Source of the DNA: Pseudobutyrivibrio sp.
GTDB taxonomy: Bacteria; Bacillota; Clostridia; Lachnospirales; Lachnospiraceae
Length of the DNA stretch: 64,000 nucleotides
NCBI GenBank assembly: GCA_024684955.1
Contig: JAIKWH010000062.1
Location: 1 to 64,000, forward strand
Reading direction: 5' to 3'
Of the stretch, positions 1 through 7,423 are shown piece by piece. The notes under the pieces were generated by a model. The model worked only from the letters and a program-made list of their open reading frames with translations. It ran no database searches and was not told the DNA's origin. The translations under genes were made by a program, and so were the position numbers. Numbering within the stretch: position 1 is the first letter of the stretch; every line of letters starts with the position of its first letter.

Positions 1-1
1 T

Positions 2-754
2 GTAAAAGCAAGTATAGAAATGAGTTTCAGTGGCACAATTTCAAACGTAAGCGAGAACAAAATATCTGGAAAGAAAAGAATACAGCCAGAAGAAAGTGCA
101 GTTGATAAATATATTTCAAAGCATCCAGATAGAAAAGCAGATGTTGAAAAAATGGTTAGCGCAGGCAACAATGTCATTAAGCAGTATCTTGGTGAAAATT
201 ATAATCCAGATGATTTATCATTAGAAGAATACAAAGAATTAATAAATAATGTTATTTCAAGAATTCCATATGATTCTAGTCAGTTAAATGATATAGAGTA
301 TCTGAATATTACAGAAGACGGTTATAAACAGATGAAATCTGATCCTAAGTATGAAGCTTGGGTTCTAGGATATTTCAAGATAGATAGAGCAGTTCATTTT
401 CCGTTTGGAGCACAGGGAAATTATCATGCAGAACATTTTGGAGCTTCAATAGAGGAACATCATGGTGAAAGTTATCCTATGGAATTAGATAATGGAAAAG
501 ACGACGATAGCTGGTGGGAAAAACGTAAAAAGCGTCATGATATGCTGATGGAGCAGATGGAAAAATACTACGAAAAACGTCGTAATGAGCGTGAAGCTGC
601 TATGAAGAAAAATGCTGGTAAAATCACAGTCACAGATACAGCCGCAATTTTTAGCTCAGTAGGTGCAAACAATACTCTTGATGACAGTAGCTACCTAGGA
701 GATGAAACCAGTGCAGCAGCAGAGTTTTTTATGATGATTGCATCTGGAAATTGA
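2..754 (+). CDS. unknown protein, 5' end outside window
   Basis: I do not recognise this protein. The reading frame is open to the left edge; the first ATG is at 20, but the 19 bases before it contain no purine-rich ribosome binding site, unlike nearly every other gene here, so the true start is probably upstream. The visible protein is about 250 residues, hydrophilic, without signal peptide or membrane segment. A central conserved-looking part holds aromatic and His-rich motifs (AEHFGASIEEHHGE), followed by a highly charged helical stretch (WWEKRKKRHDMLMEQMEKYYEKRRNERE) and a small-residue-rich tail. It is followed by a strong terminator, so it ends a transcription unit. Coding nature is supported by length, codon use and the terminator; the function is unknown. 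Confidence 0.75.
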   Translation, partial: VKASIEMSFSGTISNVSENKISGKKRIQPEESAVDKYISKHPDRKADVEKMVSAGNNVIKQYLGENYNPDDLSLEEYKELINNVISRIPYDSSQLNDIEYLNITEDGYKQMKSDPKYEAWVLGYFKIDRAVHFPFGAQGNYHAEHFGASIEEHHGESYPMELDNGKDDDSWWEKRKKRHDMLMEQMEKYYEKRRNEREAAMKKNAGKITVTDTAAIFSSVGANNTLDDSSYLGDETSAAAEFFMMIASGN

Positions 755-776
755 ACAGCCCAACCCAAATAATTAC

Positions 777-810
777 AAAGGCTTCACAGTTTACTGTGAA
801 GCCTTTTTTA
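777..810 (+). terminator. intrinsic terminator
   Basis: Perfect 12-bp stem (AAGGCTTCACAG / CTGTGAAGCCTT) with a TTTA loop followed by a run of T. It ends the transcript of the first gene. Confidence 0.93.
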
Positions 811-825
811 TGTATACTAATGTTA

Positions 826-885
826 CTTAGGACGAGTCGAAAGATCTGGGTCTACATGATTACGGGCATCCGCCCGTTATTTTTA
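826..885 (+). ncRNA. candidate structured leader RNA or attenuator
   Basis: Between the first terminator and the small gene at 911 there is a GAAA-capped hairpin-like stretch (around 830-855) followed by a perfect GC-rich hairpin, ACGGGC-atcc-GCCCGT (861-876), and a T-rich tract. The second hairpin reads as a terminator, yet no gene lies between it and the previous terminator. It could end a short independent RNA or act as an attenuator in the leader of the downstream operon. I cannot match it to a known RNA family. Confidence 0.35.
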
Positions 886-910
886 TATTTGTATAATGTG
901 GAGGAAAGAA

Positions 911-1153
911 ATGTCATATTTAATCAGTGAAACCACAAAGGAAGAAAGAGAACAGATAGTGAAAGATTCCTTGGGAAATATTGAGGCTAACTGTGATGGT
1001 TGCATGGCGGGGTTGGCCGATATGTACCAGGATTACATAGATGGTAAAAAGGAACTTAGGGAAATCAACATGGAATTTAATGCTAGATATGTCCATGGTG
1101 ATAATGATAGGGATGATATGAGTTCTGGTTCTAACATGTTTTGCAATAATTAA
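911..1153 (+). CDS. small unknown protein (80 aa)
   Basis: Start chosen at ATG 911, six bases after GGAGG; the track start at 896 lies upstream of that ribosome binding site. The 80-residue acidic protein begins MSYLISETTKEEREQIV and has an internal CDGCMAG motif with two cysteines and a YQDYIDGKKELREIN helix. No signal peptide or membrane segment. The tail is Asp/Ser/Asn-rich and may be disordered. It lies 36 bases before the RyR-domain membrane protein and is probably co-transcribed with it. I know of no function; the compact size and pairing would suit an accessory or regulatory partner, but that is inference. Confidence 0.75.
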   Translation: MSYLISETTKEEREQIVKDSLGNIEANCDGCMAGLADMYQDYIDGKKELREINMEFNARYVHGDNDRDDMSSGSNMFCNN

Positions 1154-1189
1154 CATTGAGCCTATAGGTGTTTTTATAAGGGAAAAGTG

Positions 1190-2683
1190 ATGAAGGGTAA
1201 AAATATATTTGGATTTATATTGACTTTGCTAGTCGTCTTATCGGCTGCTATGGGTACTTATGGATATTGTTTAGTCTATGATGATTTTTTCAATGCTGCC
1301 TTTAATGCCTTGATGCTGTTTGTACTGGGCATTGATGGAGAGGCTCCAAATGTCTGGGTAGCTATAGCCAGGTGGATTGCCCCTATTACTACAGCCAGTG
1401 GAGTATTGTCAGCCTTTGGACCAGCAAAAAGGCTCATATCAAACAAGTTTAAAATATTATTATTCAAGAAAAAAACAGTGGCTCTCTATGGTCCAGAGGA
1501 ATATATTGAAAAACTCCAGGAGGAGAACCAAATAATGGATGACTATGTCCTCCTGGACACAGACTGCGGTAGACAATTTGTGTCAGGGGCAGGCAGGTAT
1601 GTTTTGTTGTGGTCAGACGAGGAAAATGGTCAGTTTCTGGGCAGGTACAATATTGAGTTGGAAGGTAAGGAGGTATACTTCCTTAGCCAAGTTTATGAGC
1701 CAATGATATCTGAGAATATTAATTTTCACCCTATAAAGGAAGAGTTTCAGGCTGCTAGAAAATATTGGAAGGAAAATCCATTATTTGATGGATTTAATAA
1801 TACAAACCCAGAGTATAAGGATGTTAGAGTAACAATTATAGGATTTGAGGACCTGGGAGAGATGATAATGACCCAGGGTCTTCTGCTTAATATTATTCAT
1901 CCAAAGCAAAGCATCATTTATGATATTTTTCCAGGGGAAGAGTTTTCCTCTGTTAACAAGGGAAAATATTACAAGCAAAGGGAAAAGTTCCTTAATCTTC
2001 ACTGCCAGTTAGACAAGATTTGTGATGAGATTATTTTTCATGATAATGCCTGGTATGAGGACAAGGATTTGCTAAAGAAATCAAGCAGAGTAATTATTAC
2101 AGATGTGGATGAATCTGCAAGAGTTCTCCAGGATATTGTAAAATCAATTCCTCCAAAGGCACTGACAGAGGCGAGAATTGATGTGTTTACAAACGATTCT
2201 GAGAGAATGCAAAAGACTTTGGACAAGGCCTACAATATCAATGTCATAGAATATAGGCAACTGAGCCTGGAGGATATTATAGGAGATAGGTTGATAGAGG
2301 CAGCCAAGGAATATAATTATAATTATTTTCTGGAGTATGTCAGCCAGACCAAGGTATACTCAAAGAAAGAGCGAGACCAGGAGTGGGATAAACTCAATTC
2401 ATTCAAAAAGTATTCTAACATTGCCTCAGCGGACTATGATGTTATCCGAGGCCTAATTGCAGATGCCTGTGACGGGGATATAGATTTGCTGAAAGAGTTG
2501 GAGCATATCAGATGGGAGAGATTCCACTATGTTAACAACTGGTCTAGGGCTACAGGGGATGTTACAAAGGATGAAGGCCTGTGGCTTCACAGTGATTTGG
2601 TGCCATTTGAAGAACTGACAATAGAAGAGCAGAATAAGGATGTCAGTCAGATTATGCATTTTATTAGATCTAGGAAAAAGTAA
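1190..2683 (+). CDS. membrane protein with TrkA-N/RCK-like region and C-terminal RyR domain
   Basis: Start placed at ATG 1190, seven bases after AAGGG; the track's GTG at 1187 is adjacent. The 497-residue protein has an N-terminal membrane module: a helix at about 5-27, a short amphipathic or pore-like segment (FFNAAFNALMLFVLGI, about 34-49) and a helix at about 56-78. A cytoplasmic region follows; VTIIGFEDLGEMIM (about 213) resembles the nucleotide-binding start of an RCK/TrkA-N fold. The last about 70 residues (LEHIRWERFHYVNNW ... LVPFEEL ... NKDVSQIM) match the pattern of bacterial ryanodine-receptor (RyR) domains. Bacterial proteins of this layout have been proposed from comparative genomics to be ligand-gated channels or sensors, some in conflict systems. 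The actual ligand and ion are unknown. Ends before a terminator. Confidence 0.72.
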   Translation: MKGKNIFGFILTLLVVLSAAMGTYGYCLVYDDFFNAAFNALMLFVLGIDGEAPNVWVAIARWIAPITTASGVLSAFGPAKRLISNKFKILLFKKKTVALYGPEEYIEKLQEENQIMDDYVLLDTDCGRQFVSGAGRYVLLWSDEENGQFLGRYNIELEGKEVYFLSQVYEPMISENINFHPIKEEFQAARKYWKENPLFDGFNNTNPEYKDVRVTIIGFEDLGEMIMTQGLLLNIIHPKQSIIYDIFPGEEFSSVNKGKYYKQREKFLNLHCQLDKICDEIIFHDNAWYEDKDLLKKSSRVIITDVDESARVLQDIVKSIPPKALTEARIDVFTNDSERMQKTLDKAYNINVIEYRQLSLEDIIGDRLIEAAKEYNYNYFLEYVSQTKVYSKKERDQEWDKLNSFKKYSNIASADYDVIRGLIADACDGDIDLLKELEHIRWERFHYVNNWSRATGDVTKDEGLWLHSDLVPFEELTIEEQNKDVSQIMHFIRSRKK

Positions 2684-2698
2684 ATAAACAAAGATTTG

Positions 2699-2731
2699 CC
2701 AGGTGGTTTTAGGACTGCCTGGTATTTTTTT
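2699..2731 (+). terminator. intrinsic terminator
   Basis: Stem CCAGGTGGT / ACTGCCTGG (nine pairs with G-T wobbles) followed by a T tract. It separates the RyR-domain gene from the PadR operon. Confidence 0.85.
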
Positions 2732-2741
2732 ATATAAAGTG

Positions 2742-2770
2742 TTGACATACTACGACAGCCGTAGTACTAT
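2742..2770 (+). promoter_or_regulatory. sigma-A promoter of PadR operon
   Basis: TTGACA (2742-2747), 17-base spacer, TACTAT (2765-2770). The spacer is almost entirely occupied by the first operator repeat, so a bound repressor would block RNA polymerase. Confidence 0.88.
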
Positions 2771-2805
2771 AGACATACCACGACAGACGTAGTACGATAA
2801 TCGTA
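2748..2805 (+). promoter_or_regulatory. three inverted-repeat operators
   Basis: Two near-identical dyads, TACTACG-N5-CGTAGTA (2748-2766) and TACCACG-N5-CGTAGTA (2776-2794), have centres 28 bp apart. A third, shorter dyad TACGA-TAA-TCGTA (2793-2805) overlaps the end of the second. The first sits between -35 and -10 and the others lie downstream of the start site. The next gene encodes a PadR-type repressor, so autoregulation is the simplest reading. Confidence 0.8.
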
Positions 2806-2821
2806 GGAAGGAGAAAGGACT

Positions 2822-3151
2822 ATGGCAGAGATAAGCAGCGATGTTATCCGAGGATACAATGACACCATAATTCTATTCTTGTTAAAAGAAGGCCCATCCT
2901 ATGGATATGAATTATCTAAGAGGATACGCCAGATTTCAGAGGATAAATACATAATCAAAGAGACAACACTTTATTCAGCATTTACGAGAATGGAAAAAAA
3001 TGGATACATAGAATCCTTCGTTGATGAGGGGGATTCAGGAAAGAAACGTACCTACTATAGAATCACTGACCAAGGAAATGCATATTACGAAAGTAAGTGC
3101 AGCGAATGGGATTTGACAAAAGAAGTTATTGAAAAATTTATTAGACGTTAG
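2822..3151 (+). CDS. PadR family transcriptional regulator
   Basis: A 109-residue winged-helix protein of the short PadR class. The N-terminal part carries the family pattern (ILFLLKEGPSYGYELSKRI, about 16-35; TTLYSAFTRMEKNGYI, about 48-63; GKKRTYYRITDQG, about 77-89). The start follows GGAAGGAG. It is first in an operon with a HAAS/DUF1700-type membrane protein and a DUF4097 protein, a common Firmicutes arrangement often linked to envelope stress. The promoter carries three dyads, so it very probably represses its own operon. The inducer is unknown. Confidence 0.9.
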   Translation: MAEISSDVIRGYNDTIILFLLKEGPSYGYELSKRIRQISEDKYIIKETTLYSAFTRMEKNGYIESFVDEGDSGKKRTYYRITDQGNAYYESKCSEWDLTKEVIEKFIRR

Positions 3152-3163
3152 TGAGGAGAAGAT

Positions 3164-4132
3164 ATGGAAACAATTAAAAACTATTTAACAAACATGTTTA
3201 TGAGTCTTCCAAATACCCCTGAGGTAGTTAGGGCAAAGGACGAACTTTTGTCCATGATGGAGGATAAATATCAAGAGCTAAGAGATGAAGGCAAGAGTGA
3301 TAATGAGGCAGTAGGAATTGTAATTTCTGAGTTTGGCAACCTAGAGGAATTGGCTGAGTCCCTTGGTATTGCAGATCAGATGACAGAGGAGAAAAGAGAC
3401 ACAAGACCAGTTCTGCCTATGGAAAAAGCAAAAGAGTATATAGAAATCCAAGGACAAAAAGGGAATTTGGTATCCTTTGGAGTGTTCCTTTGCATAACAT
3501 CAGTTCTTTCACCGATTATTTTTGGTATTAGTGACTTGGATTTGATAGTGAACTTTGGCATTGCAGGAATGTTTATCATGATTGCTGTTGCAGTAATTCT
3601 CTTTATCATTGCAGGTAGTAAAGGGGACTTTAAGGAAATCGAAAAGAAGACTGTAGTCCTGGATGTAGAGACTACCGAATATGTTAGAAATGAGAAGGCG
3701 AGATATAGTTCAAGTCACGTAATTATGCTGGCAATCGGCGTTGGCCTTTGCATTTGTTCTATCCTTCCTCCAATCCTGTTTTCTATAGGAAATTTGGAGG
3801 ATCTCGGAGCAGGACTAATGTTTGTCTTTGTTGGTGTGGGAGTGCTACTTATTGTGGCAAGTTCATACAAGCAGGGTGCTTATGACAACTTGCTCAAATT
3901 AAACTCTAGCAAGACCATGGCAGAGCGCATAATGACAGAAGAAGAAAAAAAGGCAAATACAATCATAGGAAACATTGAGTCTGTATATTGGCAGACAGTT
4001 TTAGCACTCTTTCTTATTATAGGATTTTTAACCTTTGACTGGAGCAGTGCTGCTGGCATTTGGATTTGGGGCGTTATCGGGAAAATTGCCCTTGGTATTT
4101 GCGGAAAATTACTGGGCAGAGAGGAGGACTAA
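3164..4132 (+). CDS. HAAS/DUF1700-type membrane protein
   Basis: 322 residues. The N-terminal about 70 residues are soluble and match the HAAS / permease-prefix pattern (helical, EVVRAKDELLSMMEDKYQEL, then SEFGNLEELAESLGI). After a charged linker there are about six membrane segments in pairs near 100-120, 127-148, 186-208, 215-236, 275-293 and 297-315. It begins 12 bases after the PadR gene and ends 3 bases before the DUF4097 gene, so the three are one transcript. This family is thought to work with DUF4097 proteins at the membrane; the biochemical role is unknown. Confidence 0.8.
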   Translation: METIKNYLTNMFMSLPNTPEVVRAKDELLSMMEDKYQELRDEGKSDNEAVGIVISEFGNLEELAESLGIADQMTEEKRDTRPVLPMEKAKEYIEIQGQKGNLVSFGVFLCITSVLSPIIFGISDLDLIVNFGIAGMFIMIAVAVILFIIAGSKGDFKEIEKKTVVLDVETTEYVRNEKARYSSSHVIMLAIGVGLCICSILPPILFSIGNLEDLGAGLMFVFVGVGVLLIVASSYKQGAYDNLLKLNSSKTMAERIMTEEEKKANTIIGNIESVYWQTVLALFLIIGFLTFDWSSAAGIWIWGVIGKIALGICGKLLGREED

Positions 4133-4135
4133 ACA

Positions 4136-4897
4136 ATGAAAAAATATACAGCAACTCTTTCTATTATTACATCAATTTGTATTGTTATTGGACTTATAAT
4201 CCATGTTGCCATACCAGCCACATTTGGAGGTTGGTCTTGGCCTAAGGGGAAAGAAGTTAAGGAAAATATCGAACTTAGTGGCCAAAGTGATTTAAGAGAT
4301 GTTGAAAAGATAGAATGTGATATAGATGTAGGGTCTCTAATGATAGTTATGGATTCTAGGGCAGATAATATTCTCCTAGAATATGAGGGCCGCCAGAAAT
4401 TAAGGCCAAAGGCTGAAGTAGACGAAAATACCCTCATTATCAGTCAAGAAAACGAAAGTAAGATTGGCTTGGGTGGCAACTTTAAAGCAGAAATTGTATT
4501 GAGAATCCCATCTGATCAGGATTTTGATTTAATCTATGGAAGTGTGGATGCAGGTGAGTTAGATATTCGAAATCTTAAAGCGGAAACAATTGAGATTGAT
4601 ATGTCAGCAGGGGATGTGGATGTAGAGGACTGCCAAGCCAAGGAAATCAAGGCAGAATGCGACATGGGAGACCTTGATATGGATAATATGAAATTTGATA
4701 AACTTACCGCAAAGGTGGACATGGGAAACCTTAGTTTAAATCACACCGATATTGAGGATTATGAATTAAGTGCCAAGGTTGACCTGGGTAATATTAGTTT
4801 TGAGGGAAATGAATATACAGGTGAGTTAAACCGAGACGGGGGCAGAGGAACAATCTCTTTAAAGGTTAATATGGGAGATATAGATATTAACGATTGA
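4136..4897 (+). CDS. DUF4097 family anchored beta-repeat protein
   Basis: 253 residues with an N-terminal membrane anchor or signal (about 7-27), then a repetitive beta-strand region with regularly spaced short repeats of the type 'xxGDLDM', 'KVDMGNLSL', 'KVDLGNISF', 'KVNMGDIDI' (about 140-253). This fits the DUF4097 beta-helix or adhesin-like fold. The repeated part faces the outside if the N-terminus is an anchor. GGAGG precedes the ATG. It ends the PadR operon before a terminator. It probably takes part in envelope sensing together with the preceding membrane protein; no enzyme motif is seen. Confidence 0.85.
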   Translation: MKKYTATLSIITSICIVIGLIIHVAIPATFGGWSWPKGKEVKENIELSGQSDLRDVEKIECDIDVGSLMIVMDSRADNILLEYEGRQKLRPKAEVDENTLIISQENESKIGLGGNFKAEIVLRIPSDQDFDLIYGSVDAGELDIRNLKAETIEIDMSAGDVDVEDCQAKEIKAECDMGDLDMDNMKFDKLTAKVDMGNLSLNHTDIEDYELSAKVDLGNISFEGNEYTGELNRDGGRGTISLKVNMGDIDIND

Positions 4898-4910
4898 TAG
4901 AGGAATGAAA

Positions 4911-4943
4911 AGATTACCAATTGATAATTGGTAATCTTTTTTT
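4911..4943 (+). terminator. intrinsic terminator
   Basis: Perfect hairpin AGATTACCAATT-gat-AATTGGTAATCT followed by seven T. Ends the PadR operon. Confidence 0.95.
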
Positions 4944-5024
4944 ATGGGCAAATTTATTTGTTCAAAGAGGCAAAGGAGAGGTGGAAGTGACCTTCTGCCT
5001 TGAGTAGTTTTTAGGCTATATTTG

Positions 5025-5033
5025 TGCTATAAT
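5025..5033 (+). promoter_or_regulatory. extended -10 promoter
   Basis: TG-C-TATAAT upstream of the hydrolase gene. No good -35 is seen at 17 bases, consistent with an extended -10 promoter. Confidence 0.55.
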
Positions 5034-5073
5034 ATCGTAGATTTTGTTATAGATTGTCGAGTATGAGAACAAG

Positions 5074-5847
5074 ATGAATATAGAGATAGACGGATATAAA
5101 ATAAATTATAAAAAGACTGGTAGCGGTGACAGATATGCTCTTATTCTCCAGGGATGGGGAACCACTATGGATATATATAATTCCATGGCTGCCACTATTA
5201 GCGATTCCTATACGGTTGTACAGGTAGATTTGCCTGGTTTTGGTACCAGTGACGAGCCTAGAGAGCCTTGGAATGTAGATGCCTATGGAGACTTTGTTGT
5301 AAAGTTTATAGAGGCCCTTGAGATAAAGAGCCTGGTTCTGATAGGACACTCATATGGCGGGAGAATTATTATTAAACTTGCCACTAGGCCAGGTATTCCT
5401 TTTGAGATAGAAAACATCATATTGGTGGACAGCGCAGGAATTATTCCTGAAAAGACACCAGCTCAAAAGAGAAAGATTAGACGATACAAGATTTTAAAAA
5501 GGATATTTAATATTAAACTGATAGAGACTCTGCTTCCAGCCACAGTGGAGGAATGGCGCAGCCGACAGGGTTCTGCAGATTACAGGAATTCCTCTCAGAT
5601 GATGAGGGCCTGCATGGTCTTGGCCGTAAACGAAGATTTGAGAAAGCTGCTTCCTGACATAAAGCAGGATACTCTGCTGATTTGGGGTGACAAAGACACA
5701 GCCACTCCAATTTCTGACGCCCATCTGATGGATGAGCTGATTCCTTACTCAGGATTGGTGGTGCTGGAAGGAAGTGGTCATTATTCTTTCTTGGAGCAGC
5801 CACAAAAGTTTAAAAGCGTTATGAGATCATATTTTGGATTGGAGTAA
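5074..5847 (+). CDS. alpha/beta hydrolase
   Basis: 257 residues with the alpha/beta hydrolase fold. Visible elements are the oxyanion region LQGWGTT (about 26-32), the nucleophile elbow GHSYGG (about 90-95), the acid in WGDKDTATP (about 210) and the catalytic His in GSGHYSFLEQP (about 237). No signal peptide. It overlaps or abuts the MurF gene, so it probably belongs to the cell-wall operon; the substrate is unknown. Related hydrolases are often found fused to or beside Mur ligase genes in Lachnospiraceae-like genomes, but a direct wall role is inference. The ribosome binding site is weak. Confidence 0.85.
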   Translation: MNIEIDGYKINYKKTGSGDRYALILQGWGTTMDIYNSMAATISDSYTVVQVDLPGFGTSDEPREPWNVDAYGDFVVKFIEALEIKSLVLIGHSYGGRIIIKLATRPGIPFEIENIILVDSAGIIPEKTPAQKRKIRRYKILKRIFNIKLIETLLPATVEEWRSRQGSADYRNSSQMMRACMVLAVNEDLRKLLPDIKQDTLLIWGDKDTATPISDAHLMDELIPYSGLVVLEGSGHYSFLEQPQKFKSVMRSYFGLE

Positions 5848-5851
5848 TATT

Positions 5852-7411
5852 TTGATACGACTGATTTTGGCGGCAGTTCTTTCTGTCTTTGCCCTATATT
5901 TTGCATACAACCACAATATGCATATGTTCCAGTTGAACGGCTATAAAAATGGAGAGCATTTCAATTGGATTAAAAAGAATCTCAGGTCCCAGTGGTTGCT
6001 TGTATGGGTCTTGTGCCTTGGCCTTTTAAGGGTGTTTGCCCATGGCCTTTGGCTGGATATCATTATTTTTATATCTATGTGCCTTGTCATATTAGAGTAC
6101 AGGGCTCTAATTAGACTCAACACAAAAAAGAAACTAGTGTACACTCCTCGTGTTAAGAGAATGACTGTTACCAACATTCTCTTAGGATGTCTGTGTCTTA
6201 TCTTAGGGATAATTTTTCTTGGTCTATCTGACATTACATCTGTTTTAACAATCTATCTCGGCCTTCAGATTATTATTTCCTTGCTTATTAACACTATCAA
6301 TATGCCTATTGAAAAGTCCATTAATCAGCACTATATCAATGATGCCAAGAGGATTTTGAAGAAATCACCTAATCTTACAATCATTGGTGTGACCGGCAGC
6401 TACGGCAAGACCAGCGTCAAATTCTACTTAAAGACCCTGCTGGCAGCAAGATACAATGTCCTTGTTACACCTGAGAGTTACAACACCCCTATGGGTGTGG
6501 TTAGGACTATCCGAGAATCCCTTAAAAACACCCACGAGATTTTCGTCTGCGAAATGGGTGCTAGACATGTGGGAGATATAAAAGAGATTTGTGACATAGT
6601 TCACCCAGACCATGGTGTGATTACATCCATCGGGCCTCAGCACCTTGAGACCTTCTTTAACATGGACAATATCAAATCCACCAAGTTTGAACTGGCAGAT
6701 GCACTGCCAGAGTCAGGCATGCTTTTCTTAAACGGGGACAATGAATATATACTGGACAAGTCCAAAGAATACAAAAATAAGATTTTTTATTCTACAGGAA
6801 ATGGGAATGAAGGCTATGTGGCCAGCGATATTTCGGTATCTTCCCTTGGTACAGATTTTACAGTTACTGCTCCAAATGGAGAAAAGGAAAATTTCCAGAT
6901 GCACCTTATTGGACAGCACAATGTCATAAATGTGGTGGGAGCCATTGCAGTTGCCCACGGCATGGGCATCAGCCTCAAGGAATTAAAGATTCCTGTGAGA
7001 CGCCTGGCACCTGTTGAGCACAGAATGCAAATCAGAGACCAGGGAGCGGTTACAATCATTGATGATGCCTACAATTCAAACCCTGTTGGTTCCAAGGCAG
7101 CAGTTGAAACCTTGGCCCTCTTTGATGGGGTAAAAATCCTTGTGACACCTGGTATGGTAGAGCTTGGCGACAAGGAGGAAGAGTACAATTACAACTTTGG
7201 TAAATACGCGGCAGATTGCTGTGATTACATATTGTTGGTAGGAAAAAAGAGAACCCTGCCAATCAAAAATGGCGCAATAGATAATGGATTTGATGAGAGC
7301 AAGCTTAGGTCTTTTGACAACTTGCAGGAAGCCCTTTCTTTTGCACATGCTATTAAGGATCAAGGCCATAAATATATATTGCTTGAAAATGACCTTCCTG
7401 ACAATTACTAG
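5852..7411 (+). CDS. murF: UDP-MurNAc-tripeptide--D-Ala-D-Ala ligase (MurF) with membrane domain
   Basis: Start placed at TTG 5852, seven bases after GGAG; the track's TTG at 5834 precedes that site. The 519-residue protein starts with a membrane domain of about 150 residues (hydrophobic segments near 2-18, 46-62, 66-82, 109-127 and 130-145). It is followed by the Mur ligase core: P-loop GVTGSYGKTS (about 174-183), the central domain with CEMGAR (about 233) and EHR of the C-terminal domain. MurF joins D-Ala-D-Ala to the UDP-linked tripeptide in the cytoplasm. The adjacent ddl gene supplies D-Ala-D-Ala, which supports the call. The membrane extension would place the reaction next to MraY and MurG. 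Classical MurF lacks this extension. Confidence 0.85.
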   Translation: MIRLILAAVLSVFALYFAYNHNMHMFQLNGYKNGEHFNWIKKNLRSQWLLVWVLCLGLLRVFAHGLWLDIIIFISMCLVILEYRALIRLNTKKKLVYTPRVKRMTVTNILLGCLCLILGIIFLGLSDITSVLTIYLGLQIIISLLINTINMPIEKSINQHYINDAKRILKKSPNLTIIGVTGSYGKTSVKFYLKTLLAARYNVLVTPESYNTPMGVVRTIRESLKNTHEIFVCEMGARHVGDIKEICDIVHPDHGVITSIGPQHLETFFNMDNIKSTKFELADALPESGMLFLNGDNEYILDKSKEYKNKIFYSTGNGNEGYVASDISVSSLGTDFTVTAPNGEKENFQMHLIGQHNVINVVGAIAVAHGMGISLKELKIPVRRLAPVEHRMQIRDQGAVTIIDDAYNSNPVGSKAAVETLALFDGVKILVTPGMVELGDKEEEYNYNFGKYAADCCDYILLVGKKRTLPIKNGAIDNGFDESKLRSFDNLQEALSFAHAIKDQGHKYILLENDLPDNY

Positions 7412-7423
7412 GAGGAATTTGAT

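Noticed and set aside
4947-4962. 16-base repeat GGCAAATTTATTTGTT, also at 33992-34007
   Set aside because: One exact 16-mer match between two AT-rich spacers is about what chance gives in a 64-kb sequence; no further similarity flanks it.
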